In this document: positions 35,341 through 45,893 of the stretch, piece by piece
How positions within the stretch are numbered: the first letter of the stretch is position 1
Layout: the number at the start of each line of letters is the position of its first letter
Assembly (NCBI RefSeq): GCF_013373865.1
Contig: NC_050468.1
Coordinates: 10,664,510-10,728,509, forward strand
Length of the DNA: 64,000 nucleotides
Origin: Monomorium pharaonis
Taxonomy: Eukaryota > Arthropoda > Insecta > Hymenoptera > Formicidae
Reading direction: 5' to 3'
Notes under the pieces: model-generated
Told to the model about the DNA's origin: nothing
What the model saw: the letters and a program-made list of their open reading frames with translations, nothing else
The model's database searches: none
Position numbers and translations under genes: made by a program

Positions 35341-35490
35341 GGAGTTAACCGGGTGATCGGAGCTTGTACGACGGGTCAACCCCGCGTTGACCTGAAATTG
35401 ACATTTCAAGCGTATTTCCCGTTTGATTTTCTTGACACTCGAACAGTACCAGAAAAGAGCAGCAAACTGTACGGGCACAGGCAGGAAGAG

Positions 35491-36909
35491 ATGCACACGA
35501 TGGAGACGGACATGAAGGGCGGCAGTCTGCATGCTCAGATGCCACCGCATCCGCATCAGGGTGTATCGCCGATGGGCCACCATACGGGGATGTCCCCTTA
35601 CGGATCTATAGGATCGATAGTTCATAGCTCCGGACTGTCGGGAAGTCCACCCGGCGCGGGTGGCCTGGGACTTGGTCTTCAACATCACCATCAGACCTCG
35701 CAGCATCATTACGCGTCCATGCAGGTGGCCGTCGCTGCCGCGGCCGCCCAGCAGCAGCAACAACAGCAACAGAGCATGCACGCAATGGCGGCCCAGCAGA
35801 ACGCTCAGCAGCAACAGCACCATCCTCACCAACAGTCGCAGCAGCAGCAACAGCAATCGCATCATCAGGCTAACAATCACAGCAATCCAAACAACCCGAA
35901 CAACCCGAGCAATTCCGCCAATGCCAAGAATAACAACGTGGACCGGGTGAAGAGGCCGATGAACGCCTTCATGGTGTGGTCGCGTGGACAACGTCGCAAG
36001 ATGGCCCAAGACAATCCTAAAATGCACAATTCCGAGATATCAAAGCGCCTCGGTGCCGAGTGGAAACTCCTCAGCGAGACGGAGAAGCGCCCGTTTATCG
36101 ACGAGGCGAAACGGCTGCGCGCGGTGCACATGAAGGAGCACCCCGATTACAAGTACCGGCCGCGCCGCAAAACAAAGACGCTAATAAAGAAGGACAAGTT
36201 CCAGCTTGGCGGAAGTGTCGCTGGTGTCGGCGGTATGCTTAGCGTCGATCAACGGCAGGTCGGGACGAGCGGCGGACCGCAGCAGCCGCAGTTACCGCGT
36301 GACGTGTATCAGATGCCCAACGGCTACATGCCCAACGGTTACATGATGCACGATCCGGCGACCGCGTATCAGCAGCACGTAGCGTACGGCAGTCACATGG
36401 GTGGTGCGGCGGCCGCCTCGGCCGTCGCTTATCCCAGGTACGATTCTATGGGCCATCATATGGGCGGCGGGAGTCCCAGTCCGATCAACAGCTACATGAA
36501 CGGCTACGGTGGATACGGCGGTACCACCGCCGTACCCGGCGGCTCGCCATCCCCTTACCACCAGGCCCAACCGGGTTCCCAATTGTCCAGCCATAGTCCT
36601 AGTGGCAGCAGCATAAAGTCCGAGCCGACGAGTCCGGCGAGCGGCGGCGGTATACACACGCCGACGCCGACGGGCGGCCCGACGACGACGGGAGCGGCCG
36701 GGCCTGCCGGCCAGGCGGTCAAGCGGGAGTACATGGGTCAGCAGCAGACGCAACAAACGCAGGGCGATCTCCGGCAGATGATCTCGATGTACCTGCCGCA
36801 GGGCGTCGAACAGGGAGTCGTGCAACACGGCAGCGTCTATTCCCCGGGTCCGTCGCCCGACCCCTTGGCGCAGCATCACGCGGCCATGCAGCCGATTGCG
36901 CACATGTAA
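35491..36909 (+). CDS. SoxN: SoxNeuro-type SoxB1 HMG-box transcription factor
   Basis: A 472-aa nuclear transcription factor in a single exon. The HMG box at about residues 151-231 (DRVKRPMNAFMVWSRGQRRK... to RRKTKTL) is almost identical to vertebrate Sox2. It binds the minor groove at ACAAT-type sites and bends DNA. RRKTKTLIKKDKF after the box is the SoxB1 signature, separating it from Dichaete and Sox21. The start ATG at 35491 is chosen because MHTMETDMK parallels the MYNMMETELK start of Sox2 and because the longer frame upstream has no ATG. The N-terminal half holds His/Gln-rich runs and Asn/Pro repeats. The C-terminal half is Gly/Ser/Pro/Met/Tyr-rich with IKSEP and VKREY, both fitting the SUMO consensus, and with DLRQMISMYLP, the conserved SoxB1 C-terminal motif. 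In insects SoxN specifies neuroectoderm and neuroblasts. No neighbouring gene lies close on either side. Confidence 0.97.
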   Translation: MHTMETDMKGGSLHAQMPPHPHQGVSPMGHHTGMSPYGSIGSIVHSSGLSGSPPGAGGLGLGLQHHHQTSQHHYASMQVAVAAAAAQQQQQQQQSMHAMAAQQNAQQQQHHPHQQSQQQQQQSHHQANNHSNPNNPNNPSNSANAKNNNVDRVKRPMNAFMVWSRGQRRKMAQDNPKMHNSEISKRLGAEWKLLSETEKRPFIDEAKRLRAVHMKEHPDYKYRPRRKTKTLIKKDKFQLGGSVAGVGGMLSVDQRQVGTSGGPQQPQLPRDVYQMPNGYMPNGYMMHDPATAYQQHVAYGSHMGGAAAASAVAYPRYDSMGHHMGGGSPSPINSYMNGYGGYGGTTAVPGGSPSPYHQAQPGSQLSSHSPSGSSIKSEPTSPASGGGIHTPTPTGGPTTTGAAGPAGQAVKREYMGQQQTQQTQGDLRQMISMYLPQGVEQGVVQHGSVYSPGPSPDPLAQHHAAMQPIAHM

Positions 36910-36943
36910 GCTATCACACAAAAGAAGTAGTAGTAACAGAGGC

Positions 36944-36944
<1 letters not shown>

Positions 36945-37014
<70 letters not shown>

Positions 37015-37040
37015 CTTCTCTCTTCTCTCTTCTCTCTTTT
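36945..37040. repeat. (TC)n microsatellite in SoxN 3' UTR
   Basis: About 95 bp of CT repeats with a few T interruptions, starting 36 bp after the stop codon. It would lie in the mRNA as a long pyrimidine tract that could bind polypyrimidine-binding proteins. Confidence 0.95.
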
Positions 37041-39521
37041 TCGCACACAATATTCCTTCTCCTCGCTTGTGTTTGCTTGCGAGTAGCTTACTAGAGCCGT
37101 GGAGGCGGGATAAACCGCGAAGCTTGGTACGCAGTCGTGTCCCGACATCCTGCAGTCGATTAAAATATGGAACTTCCTTTGAAATAGTTTATTTACGTGA
37201 GATCATAGAATGAGATGACTCAAAGAAACATATTTGACGAACTCTTGTAAATGATATTCAATTCTTGCATTATTTTCTCTATTTTAATTAATAATTTTGC
37301 TCTAATATGAGCTTCTCAGTGTCAAACGTTTCTGTTACAAGATGTTATAAATAGATTCTATATCGCGAAATATTCTTACTACAAACGAAGCATAATATTT
37401 ACATATAAGGGAAAAGAAATGTTTTGGATCGTCGTAAACTGTGAGATGTAACGTCACCGGCGGACAAAGTATTTGCGTCAATTTTACAATGCTAATCTTT
37501 TAATATCGATGCCGACGGACACGACAAGCATAACGCCATTTATTCCAACTCGACAATTATTGCACTGTCCGTTTGAGTTATAAATAACGAAAATCATCGA
37601 CGATCTTCGCAAATGTTATTCGAAAATCATCGATTTTTCTGAAATTCATAACTCGCGCGGAGTTTGGAATTCGCGGGAGGTCTACATTATAACTCGCATT
37701 TTACATACATGTGCTTATACATTTAAGAGGTTTTTATTTTATTATTTAAACCACATTTAATTTCTTATTTATTCCAAATATTATTGGGATTTTTTATCTT
37801 CGATTCTAAAATTGTCGTTGCATATGTGTTATAAATTTTATACCAATTATTTCTTAAATGAAATTTTTTTATTATTATTTATCTTTTGGCTTAAAATCGA
37901 ATTTATAACAAAGACCTCCTGTATTCCATACGTACAAGTTATTCGTGAGTGTCGTGTTATGAATGCTCCGCTCAAGAATTATTTTCTCTTCGTTAAATGA
38001 GCATGCAGTATACAAATATTCTATCTCTTTTTTTCGGTAGCGTGTATTTTTCTATTTATGTATTTCATGATATGGACACTCACGTTGCTAGAGCAAGTGA
38101 TAATATTGCATATGCTATCGTGACAATGCTTCTGGACCCTCTATCCTCAACTCCAATTAACTTACTAAAACGGTGATCTACGATTTGCTTCTTATATTTG
38201 AAATGTGCGACAGTCGCTTATTCGCACACGATTATTACTATTTCAAGAGTTAGTAAGGTGGAACCTGCAAGAGAGAGAGATATCATTACACTAGAAAATT
38301 ATAGACCGGCGACATGTGTCGGCAACGGAGAAGAAAGCATGAAACGTCGATTTGCGACGTAAAAAGGTGTAAAAATATAGCGTGCTTGATAAAACATGGT
38401 TATGAATTTTATTGAAATAATTATACATTTGAATAACTATTGACGTTAAGGCGCATAAAGTTGGATTTATTTATATTTAGGCGAAAAGTCTCACATATGC
38501 ATATCTAATTTTTCTTAGCTTAGAAAATATTTATCGAAACATGATTTGCATTTATTTATTATTATACTCTTTTTGCGAACTTTTAAAATATGAATTTTAA
38601 TCGTTACCCTATGAACACTTCTTATATAGGATTTTCTCCCGCACTTAAAAAATCTTTTGATTATATGATTGAATGGATAAAAAGCATATGTTTGATAGCG
38701 TTTGGTGTATAAGAGGATTATTGGAGTATCGAGGAATGAGTTTGTAGAATACAGCGATTTATACAACGCTATGCAATTATTGAAACTTTAAAACTTTAAA
38801 CTTTAAAGATTTAACATTCTTTGTTTTCGTTTACTTATTACCGCACATTATCCAAATTGTCGGTTTATGTCATTTATTAATAGTAATTATTCTTATATAA
38901 TTTTTATTTTTAATTAAATTTTCAAATCTTAATTTTTATAAATTCTAATTTTTATCTTTCTTCCAATTTATAAATTTAATTATGGCGAAATCAGTTTTTA
39001 TGATGAAATTTTCTTTTATTTAAATTAGTTTTTATCCATTTTCTAAAGCAGATTTCACGGGACTTTATTAGATACAAAAATGCGGAATATCTAAATAGAA
39101 TACAAATATTTGCACGATTTCGCGAGAGCTTCCAAATAATTATTATAAATTATATGATAATCTCTAAGTTATCTGTAACTACTATATTTTTATTATCCAT
39201 TTTACTTTTTTCTGGTTTTTCTTCATTTTATTTTTTCTGATTTTTATCGTTAACTGTTAATTGCAATTTTTTAATATTGTATTATTATTTAGATTACATA
39301 CGTAATAGAAATTTTAAAAGATATCGAATTGTTTTTAACGTAGGGTCCAGAATGAAGCAGAGTTCACGATATCACATGTGTGATGCTGAAATTTACTTTC
39401 CTTTGTAAATTCATTTCTTTTCTTTGTTATTTCTCTTTTTATTTTTGCCTCTGTTTTTATTAATAACTATACTTTAAATCTCAACGATAAATAATGTGAA
39501 TTTAAGTAAAGTTTCAATATA

Positions 39522-39715
39522 GGTTGAGTCAAAAAACCGTTTAAATTATTATTCAGAAACATAGTTCTTCCGGAGATTTTTATTTTTTACACTCACTGAT
39601 TTTTTTATACTGAGCTGTCTTAAATAATCTTATGATCCGTGGTAACTCAGTTTGGATAACGTTTTATTCTATCATGATTGCCGAATGATCTCCGAAGGTT
39701 TCGTCTGACTCATCC
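39522..39715. mobile_element. MITE with TA target, ~194 bp
   Basis: The left end GGTTGAGTCAAAAAACC and the inverse of the right end (GGTTTCGTCTGACTCATCC) match over about 20 bp with differences. CCGGAGAT and ATCTCCG further in extend the symmetry. TA lies outside both ends. The ends resemble mariner-type termini. Non-coding. Confidence 0.65.
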
Positions 39716-40165
39716 TATCTTCCGTCTATGAACGGAGTTAGAGCTAGAAATTTAACAAACGTTTCCTTATTCAATACCTAACCCAAAACATGACGTCGTA
39801 GGAATCTTGTAGCTTAGAGAGAAGCTTGGATTGGACGTCAGTGCAAATGGAAATCCTGTAGAGTATAACGGAAAAAGTAAGAAAACAGGAGAGAAAAAAC
39901 GAGAAAGCGAAAGAGATGGAATGCACAATAAAAAGAAACGATTCTAAGGGCAAGAAAAAGAGGGGAAGAGGGAAGGAGAAAACGTATAAAAAAAAGAAAT
40001 GTATAAAACAAAATAAAGCTTTACGACCATTTTTACGGGGTACCAAGACAGACGAGTACGATTACGTAATTTAATCGATATGTACCGAATTATTACTTTA
40101 ATTATAATAACAAAAAAAATTATATTTGACTGAATTTTTAGTTTAAGCTATGGCAAAGAGGATTA

Positions 40166-40378
40166 TAAATGGATTATGTGATAAAAAGGATATTGTTCAT
40201 TTGTTCCGTAAATAGAACCAATTCTGATAAATTCGTCTACGCTGTTGTCAACTTATATTCTACGTTACTAACAACTTGTTAGTATAGAAAATCTCATCGG
40301 AATGATTTCTATTTCGCGAATTGAAAAATGGCAATATAGACTTTTACGCGTAGATGTCTTCAGTGGTTTTACTTACTT
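40166..40378 (+). repeat. Old dispersed repeat C, + copy
   Basis: Aligns with the reverse complement of 42693-42897. Shared blocks are AAATGGATTA, AAAAAGGATA, AAATTCKTCTACGCT, TTACTAACAACTTGTTARTA, AAAATCTCATCGGAAT and GTCTTCASTGGTT. It contains the palindrome ACTAACAACTTGTTAGT. No coding capacity. Confidence 0.75.
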
Positions 40379-40768
40379 ATATTTGTTGCTTCGTAAAAAT
40401 TGTCCTGAAGCTATGTTTTGTCCTATTTTTTTTTTCCTTTCGCTCCGGGTGCTCGAAAAACTGCACCTTCGCTCGCATTCACATCTCACGAAAGATTCTC
40501 TCCATCATCATCCATGCTGCGCATTATCATCGAACGCGTCGTCCCTATTTGGCGTCAATAGGGATTCACGGAGACATTCGACTTATAGAAGACAACAATG
40601 ACACATATTTGGAAGTATGCTTTCGCGAAATTGACATTACCAAAGAGGGATCCGATTTGATTCGACGCTACATATCCATATCAATTTCGTTTGGATCCCG
40701 ATAGCAGTTTCTTGCTTAGCTAACTTATCATTAGCCATATATTATAGATTATTTAAATCACACATTAA

Positions 40769-41051
40769 TCTTTCGACTTTCATAGTAATTTCTCAGTCAT
40801 AAGTTTTCAAGTGGGGCGAGCGGCTGATTCCCCCAAAATTTCCGTAGCATAACATGTTTATGATATTAAAAAGTATATTAAAATATAGCAAATAAACATA
40901 TCAATGCGTACATATAATACAATATCATTTATTTTTATTTATATCAATACAGAATTTTTTAAACTGTAATTATAATAATGCAACAATTATTATAATTCTT
41001 GTACTATTCGTTTATGGGGTAAATAGCTCGTCCCGTTTGGGAATCGAAAGG
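40769..41051. mobile_element. MITE-like element with TTAA borders
   Basis: TTAA at 40765-40768 is followed by TCTTTCGACT, and TTAA at 41052-41055 is preceded by AATCGAAAGG, its near inverse. A second inverted block follows inside: GGGGCGAGCGGCTGATTCCCCC on the left against the inverse of TGGGGTAAATAGCTCGTCCC on the right. The TTAA target suggests a piggyBac-type derivative. The AT-rich interior is non-coding. Confidence 0.6.
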
Positions 41052-41876
41052 TTAAAAATGACAATGAGATATCATTAGTCAAGATCACGAAATTTAACTG
41101 TGTCAACTTCTATCGCGACCTCACATATCTCATCTAATACTGCGTTTATTCATTGCTACACATCCACTATTCCCACATCGATAATAGGAAAATATTTCAC
41201 TAAAAAACCAAATTATTGTGAATTTTTGCAATAGAAGAATAAAATCAAGTTGAATAAACGCGATAAGTTTAGTCTGCAAAAAGTCGCGATGAACTTAAAG
41301 CTTCTTATTCATTAAGTAAATGTTCTATCGACGAAAGAAAAATTCTTGAAAAATAAGTTATAATAAAAAATATTTTTTTGTATATACTGCGATTTCCTAA
41401 ATAATTTTTAAGAATTGTTGCAAGTATTGTAAATACATATACATACATATTTGAAAGTATAAAATATGATAAAGATATAAATTGAAAACTTGGTCAGTTT
41501 TTACATGTCATGTAAATACTCTTATTAAATCATAGTATTTTATCAGATGTCTATTCATTAGCAAAATGTAAAATATTTAAAACGACTTAAAAAAGATGAC
41601 TTTAGATAAAGTGAAAATAATAGCAGGGGATAAATGTATTATTTATTATCGATTGTTATATAATAATCGATTATTGCTGACGAAAATTATTCTAAAATTA
41701 TTTGAAGTATTGGTTGACTTAACAGAATGCACGTTTAGAGAAGAATACTTTAATCGCAATGAAATGAACGTTATAGAGACAAGCAAAGGAGACTAAGCGT
41801 CCGGGAAATTTTCTATTGTTAAATTTTAAAGTCTTTAAGTTTATCTAAAAAGACTTATCTAAAAAAAAATTGTACA

Positions 41877-41882
<6 letters not shown>

Positions 41883-41926
<44 letters not shown>
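41883..41926. repeat. (TA)n microsatellite inside repeat A
   Basis: About 22 TA units. The corresponding part of the inverted copy lacks this expansion. Confidence 0.9.
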
Positions 41927-41928
<2 letters not shown>

Positions 41929-42188
41929 TATTACTTCTATTTGTATAAAAAATGTTTAATTACATTATATTTTGAAATTTTTTTTTAAATTAAATTCTAA
42001 TTCTTATATTAGTTTTGAAAGAACACCTTGACATGAAAATGACTTTCGACTTGCTTAAGGATTCTTTATTTTTCATTAATTTTTGCCAAACTGTCAATCA
42101 TACATACATACTCGAACCCCGTTATTTTTTATTTATCATAAAAATTATTATAAAGCGGGAGTGTGTTGTATATATACATATCTACTTT

Positions 42189-42195
<7 letters not shown>

Positions 42196-42237
<42 letters not shown>

Positions 42238-42260
42238 TATATATATGTATATATATATAC
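42196..42260. repeat. Compound (TA)n(CA)n(TA)n microsatellite
   Basis: TA repeats, then eight CA units (42221-42236), then TA repeats, inside repeat A. The inverted partner carries only a short ATATAGATAT at this point. Confidence 0.9.
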
Positions 42261-42692
42261 ACAATATATATTTACTTTTATCTAGAAACGAATCACGAAG
42301 ATGTTGACTTTTTATTATTTTTATTAAAAGATTTACGATGTAATTGATACGTGGATGTACTAAATGTGGTGTGTTGAAATTAAATCACAAAATGATTTAA
42401 GTATTCTTCTCTATATGTGCATTTTCTGTATAGACATCTAATATTGATATATTATATCATATGTTTGGAATGTTTAAACATTAAGACTAGTGCAACTGTA
42501 CAATATATCTGTCAATAGTTATGTATATATACGCAAGTTAGATGTAGAGTCCAAAGAAAATATATGCATTTTTATAATATGTTATCTTATTTATCACTAC
42601 AAGAAAATGTAAAAATGAAATTGAATTTGTCTGAAATTGAATAATTTGTTCTTGACCAAGATGTTTTTACTCTAGGAGACACGTATTAATGT

Positions 42693-42897
42693 ACATATAG
42701 AACCAGTGAAGACACCTATGCGTAAAAAAGGTACATTGTCATTCTCGAAATTGAGTTTATTCCGATGAGATTTTCCATATTAACAAGTTGTTAGTAATAT
42801 AGAATATAATTAGTTTAATAGCGTAGAAGAATTTATTGGAATAGTTCCAATTTCGGAATGCACAAGAGTATCCTTTTTTTTCATGTAATCCATTTTG
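42693..42897 (-). repeat. Old dispersed repeat C, - copy
   Basis: Reverse-complement match to 40166-40378, lying in the spacer between the two arms of repeat A. About 75-80% identical by eye. Confidence 0.75.
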
Positions 42898-43244
42898 CGA
42901 GCGCAAATCGAACCAGCTTAGATTTATAACGCCCAAATATTAGTATAAATTGTAATAATGCCCTCTTTTAAATATGTTTTTTTTGTATATCATTGTATTA
43001 ACAATAATACAACAAAAATCAATATTTAAAGGAGCGCATTGTCGATTTATATTAGTTGAGTTTAAAATTGAGTATTGTATTATTATTGTATTATATTACA
43101 CGACCCGCTATTATAATATTAGTTATAATTATTAGTTATAAAAAGAATGCGATTTTTTAGTTACTCTTATCATCACAATACGTTATCAATATTATCGATT
43201 GTCATTGACAACGTTTATTTCGCGTCGATAGGGTTATTTACGTT

Positions 43245-43705
43245 CAGTATACCCATGCATCAATTACATCATAATCGAAATAAGTCTTAATCGAAATAAT
43301 ATAGTCAACATATTCGCGACTCGTTTCTAGATAAAAGTAGATATATAGATATGTATATATACAAAACACACTCCCGCTTCATGCAAAAAAATTAATAACG
43401 GGATTCGATGATGTTTATACGTACGATTAACAATTGGGCAAAAATTGATGAAAAATTAAGAACATTAAGTATTCGTATCAAAAATTATTTCTACGTCGAA
43501 GTGTTTTTTTAGAGTAAGATCTAGAATTTAATTAAGAAAGAACTTAAAAATGTATAACGATAAAAGATTTTATGTATAAATGAAAAAAATGAGTATGTAT
43601 ACAATTTCTTTTTTAGATAAGTCTTTTAGACCAACATAAAAGACTTAAAAATTTAACAGTAAAAGATTTCACAGGCAGTTGGTCTCCTTTGTTTGTCTCT
43701 AAATC
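43245..43705 (-). repeat. Old repeat A, - copy of an inverted pair
   Basis: Reverse-complement partner of 41773-42365, about 80% identical over the better-aligned blocks. The two arms are separated by about 880 bp that contains a copy of repeat C. They could be long inverted termini of a decayed DNA element or two independent opposite insertions. Confidence 0.8.
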
Positions 43706-45489
43706 GAAAGAAAAAGATGTGACTTGGCCGATGCAATTCTAGTAATGATGCATAGATAAATGGTTTGTTTAAAATTGAGTGACTTTAATCTGCGACTCGA
43801 AATTTAACCCTTAAGTACGTCAATTTTAAGTAAACCATTTCTTTCGATTATTTTTATAGAGACGAATGAATGAAGAGATTAGCTGCATAATCATAAATAG
43901 AATTGCATTGATCATACATTTTTTTACCAATGATCAACCAACGTACGTACATGTACGTAAATCATCATCGAATCTCGATTTATTTTTGCTAAAGTGTTGT
44001 AATATCAGAAATATTGTTCTGATATTCAAGGTGTGTTTCTTATGACGACAGGATCTTGTACACGGAAAGTCTGCTTAGTCCCAATCCGAATCGACATAAC
44101 TCCGATTCGATCTGTGATAAGAGACATTAAAGTATCTCACTTGTATAGGTTTGGCACACGAGTATGCTATGCTCTGTGTTAAATATTGTGTCTTTATTAC
44201 AATTATTATTTTTATATTTCATGATAATAAATTTAGCAACATAACAAAACCGATAAACTGACAACAAAATTTTATCCACTTACCCCTCATTTCCCATAAA
44301 AATTTACTTCCTCTTAAGCATGATTTACTTATTTTTTCAAATATTTTTTTCTTTTTTACGACTCATATTAAAATATATTTTGTATGATTATATATATTTT
44401 TATAATTCTAAAAAAATTTAAAGTATTTATATAATATATTTTAATTTACTTATATATATTAAAAATACATTTACATTAACAATACAAATAATGTATATTA
44501 TATATGTATATATATTTAACAATCCGCAGATTACTCTTTTTACTTTGCCAGATTATAGATCACTGATGGACGGCTGTGTTTTTCACAGAGTATTTTTAGT
44601 TTCTAAAATGCCTGAAAAATTCTGATACATATTCTTTTAACATTTTGGAACACGATTTTACAATTATAGAATCCGATAAACTTTTTTTTATTTTTTTTAT
44701 ACACGTTTAAATTTCAAGGATTAGTAAAAAGTAATTGTCGCAATAAAAAAATTATAACTTTTTACATATGCATATAAAAGAAATTTTTTTAGTTTCAAAG
44801 AGTCGAAGGTCAGTACTTATGAGAAAAAATAATGTACTGATGCTTTCTTTTAAAAAAGTATAATTATTTGATAATTTAAAAATTAGTAATTTTAATTTAT
44901 AATATTTTAGTTTATAAAAATATGGAAAAGGGGCAAAACAATCTTTTGCAACAAATTAATTTTGATTAATAACATATTAATATTATTTCATTATAATTAA
45001 AGATTATCAAATAATTATATGTATTTTTGTTAATATAAACTAGTTTAAGAAACAATAAGGTTGACAATAGAAAGTACAAAAATTGATATGAGTTTAGCAA
45101 TTAGTACGGGATAGAATTGAATTTTTGTACGAGATTTCTTTGAGATATTTATTCGAGTTGCCTTGTTCATAAATTGAATTCTAATTAATCTTTTCCAGAT
45201 TAATTAATTTTTAACATCATGGACAAAAGTTCTTTAGAAAGATGATCTTAGTCAATAAAATAAAAATTAAATATGGAAATGATTTGTGATTAGATGCTTG
45301 TAGTTGAAAATTATTGAATTTTTATATTTATATTAAAAATTGTAGCAGATATTGAAAATGTTTCTTTATTATCTGTTTTGAAATGTAGTATTAAGTACTA
45401 GTGCAGTTAAAATGTATCAAATCTTGTACAATTGTAACAGGCAACATTAATACGATATTTATTCCCCGCAAACTGCTCTTTGACATGAA

Positions 45490-45893
45490 GCATAGTAATA
45501 ATAATACATTATGTAACAAAGGCGTAAAGTCGGCCTTTTGTACACGAGTGCGTTTACCCATACGAGTGCAAAAGGCTGTTACGTCCGTTTTTTGTTACTC
45601 GTGCGTCGATATGTGATCTTTGAGCATCAAAGATTAGCTAAGGTTAGGTTCGCGAAAATGGTCTATTCTGCGAGAGTTACCATATGTGTGTCGCGAGATG
45701 ACCCGCATGCAAGTGTTGAAATGATCAAAAAGTGCTGAAAAAGTACTGGAATGTTTTCGTCACGATTCACGCCATCTATTAAAAGATAAGAACTGTGCAA
45801 TAAAGTTAAAATGCTGAAATTGGTGATTTTACCCGCAAAAAATAACACGAAAGAGACCATTTTTGATGCACATATAACAAGAAGTTTTTTATC
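45490..45893 (-). repeat. Unclassified ~0.4-kb dispersed repeat, copy 2
   Basis: Reverse-complement match to 27560-27955. In this copy GCCTTTTG and CAAAAGGC (about 45531-45574) flank two CACTCGT repeats. The two copies lie on opposite sides of SoxN, about 18 kb apart and in opposite orientation. Confidence 0.8.

Larger units (their letters stand above)
33761..35490 (+). promoter_or_regulatory. SoxN upstream region and probable 5' leader
   Basis: CpG-dense DNA running continuously into the SoxN coding sequence, as expected for a developmental-gene promoter and leader. A possible core promoter is at 34832-34866. If transcription starts there, the leader is about 650 nt with several upstream ATGs. 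Alternatively, a pyrimidine-rich stretch ending in GAACAG (35441-35446) could be a 3' splice site joining an upstream exon. A 158-codon frame (34223-34699) in this block has no recognisable domain and is not called as a gene. Confidence 0.5.
36910..40165. other. SoxN 3' UTR and downstream AT-rich DNA
   Basis: The 3' UTR begins after the TAA and runs through a CT tract. No AATAAA was found in the first kilobase by eye; ATTAAA at 37159-37164 is a weak polyadenylation candidate. Beyond about 37.2 kb the DNA is AT-rich with short stop-rich frames and one MITE (39522-39715). Confidence 0.5.
41773..42365 (+). repeat. Old repeat A, + copy of an inverted pair
   Basis: Aligns with the reverse complement of 43245-43705 along most of its length. 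Shared blocks are TAGAGACAARCAAAGGAGAC, AAGACTTATCTAAAAAA, TTTTTCATYAATTTTTGCC, AAGCGGGAGTGTGTT, TGTATATATACATATCTA, TTTTATCTAGAAACGA and GATGTAATTGAT. This copy is longer mainly because two AT microsatellites expanded inside it (41883-41926 and 42196-42260). No coding capacity recognised. Confidence 0.8.
40379..45489. other. AT-rich intergenic DNA with mutually inverted repeats
   Basis: No gene supported. It holds a TTAA-flanked MITE, two inverted repeat pairs and AT/CA microsatellites, all listed separately. 43710-45489 shows only AT-rich DNA. Confidence 0.55.

Noticed and set aside
35254..36027. 257-codon open frame antisense to SoxN
   Set aside because: It mirrors the CAG-rich SoxN coding strand; the translation is low-complexity Leu/Arg/His-rich with no domain.
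36292..37050. 252-codon open frame antisense to the SoxN 3' half
   Set aside because: It includes Arg-Glu runs from the TC microsatellite and is otherwise a shadow of SoxN coding sequence.
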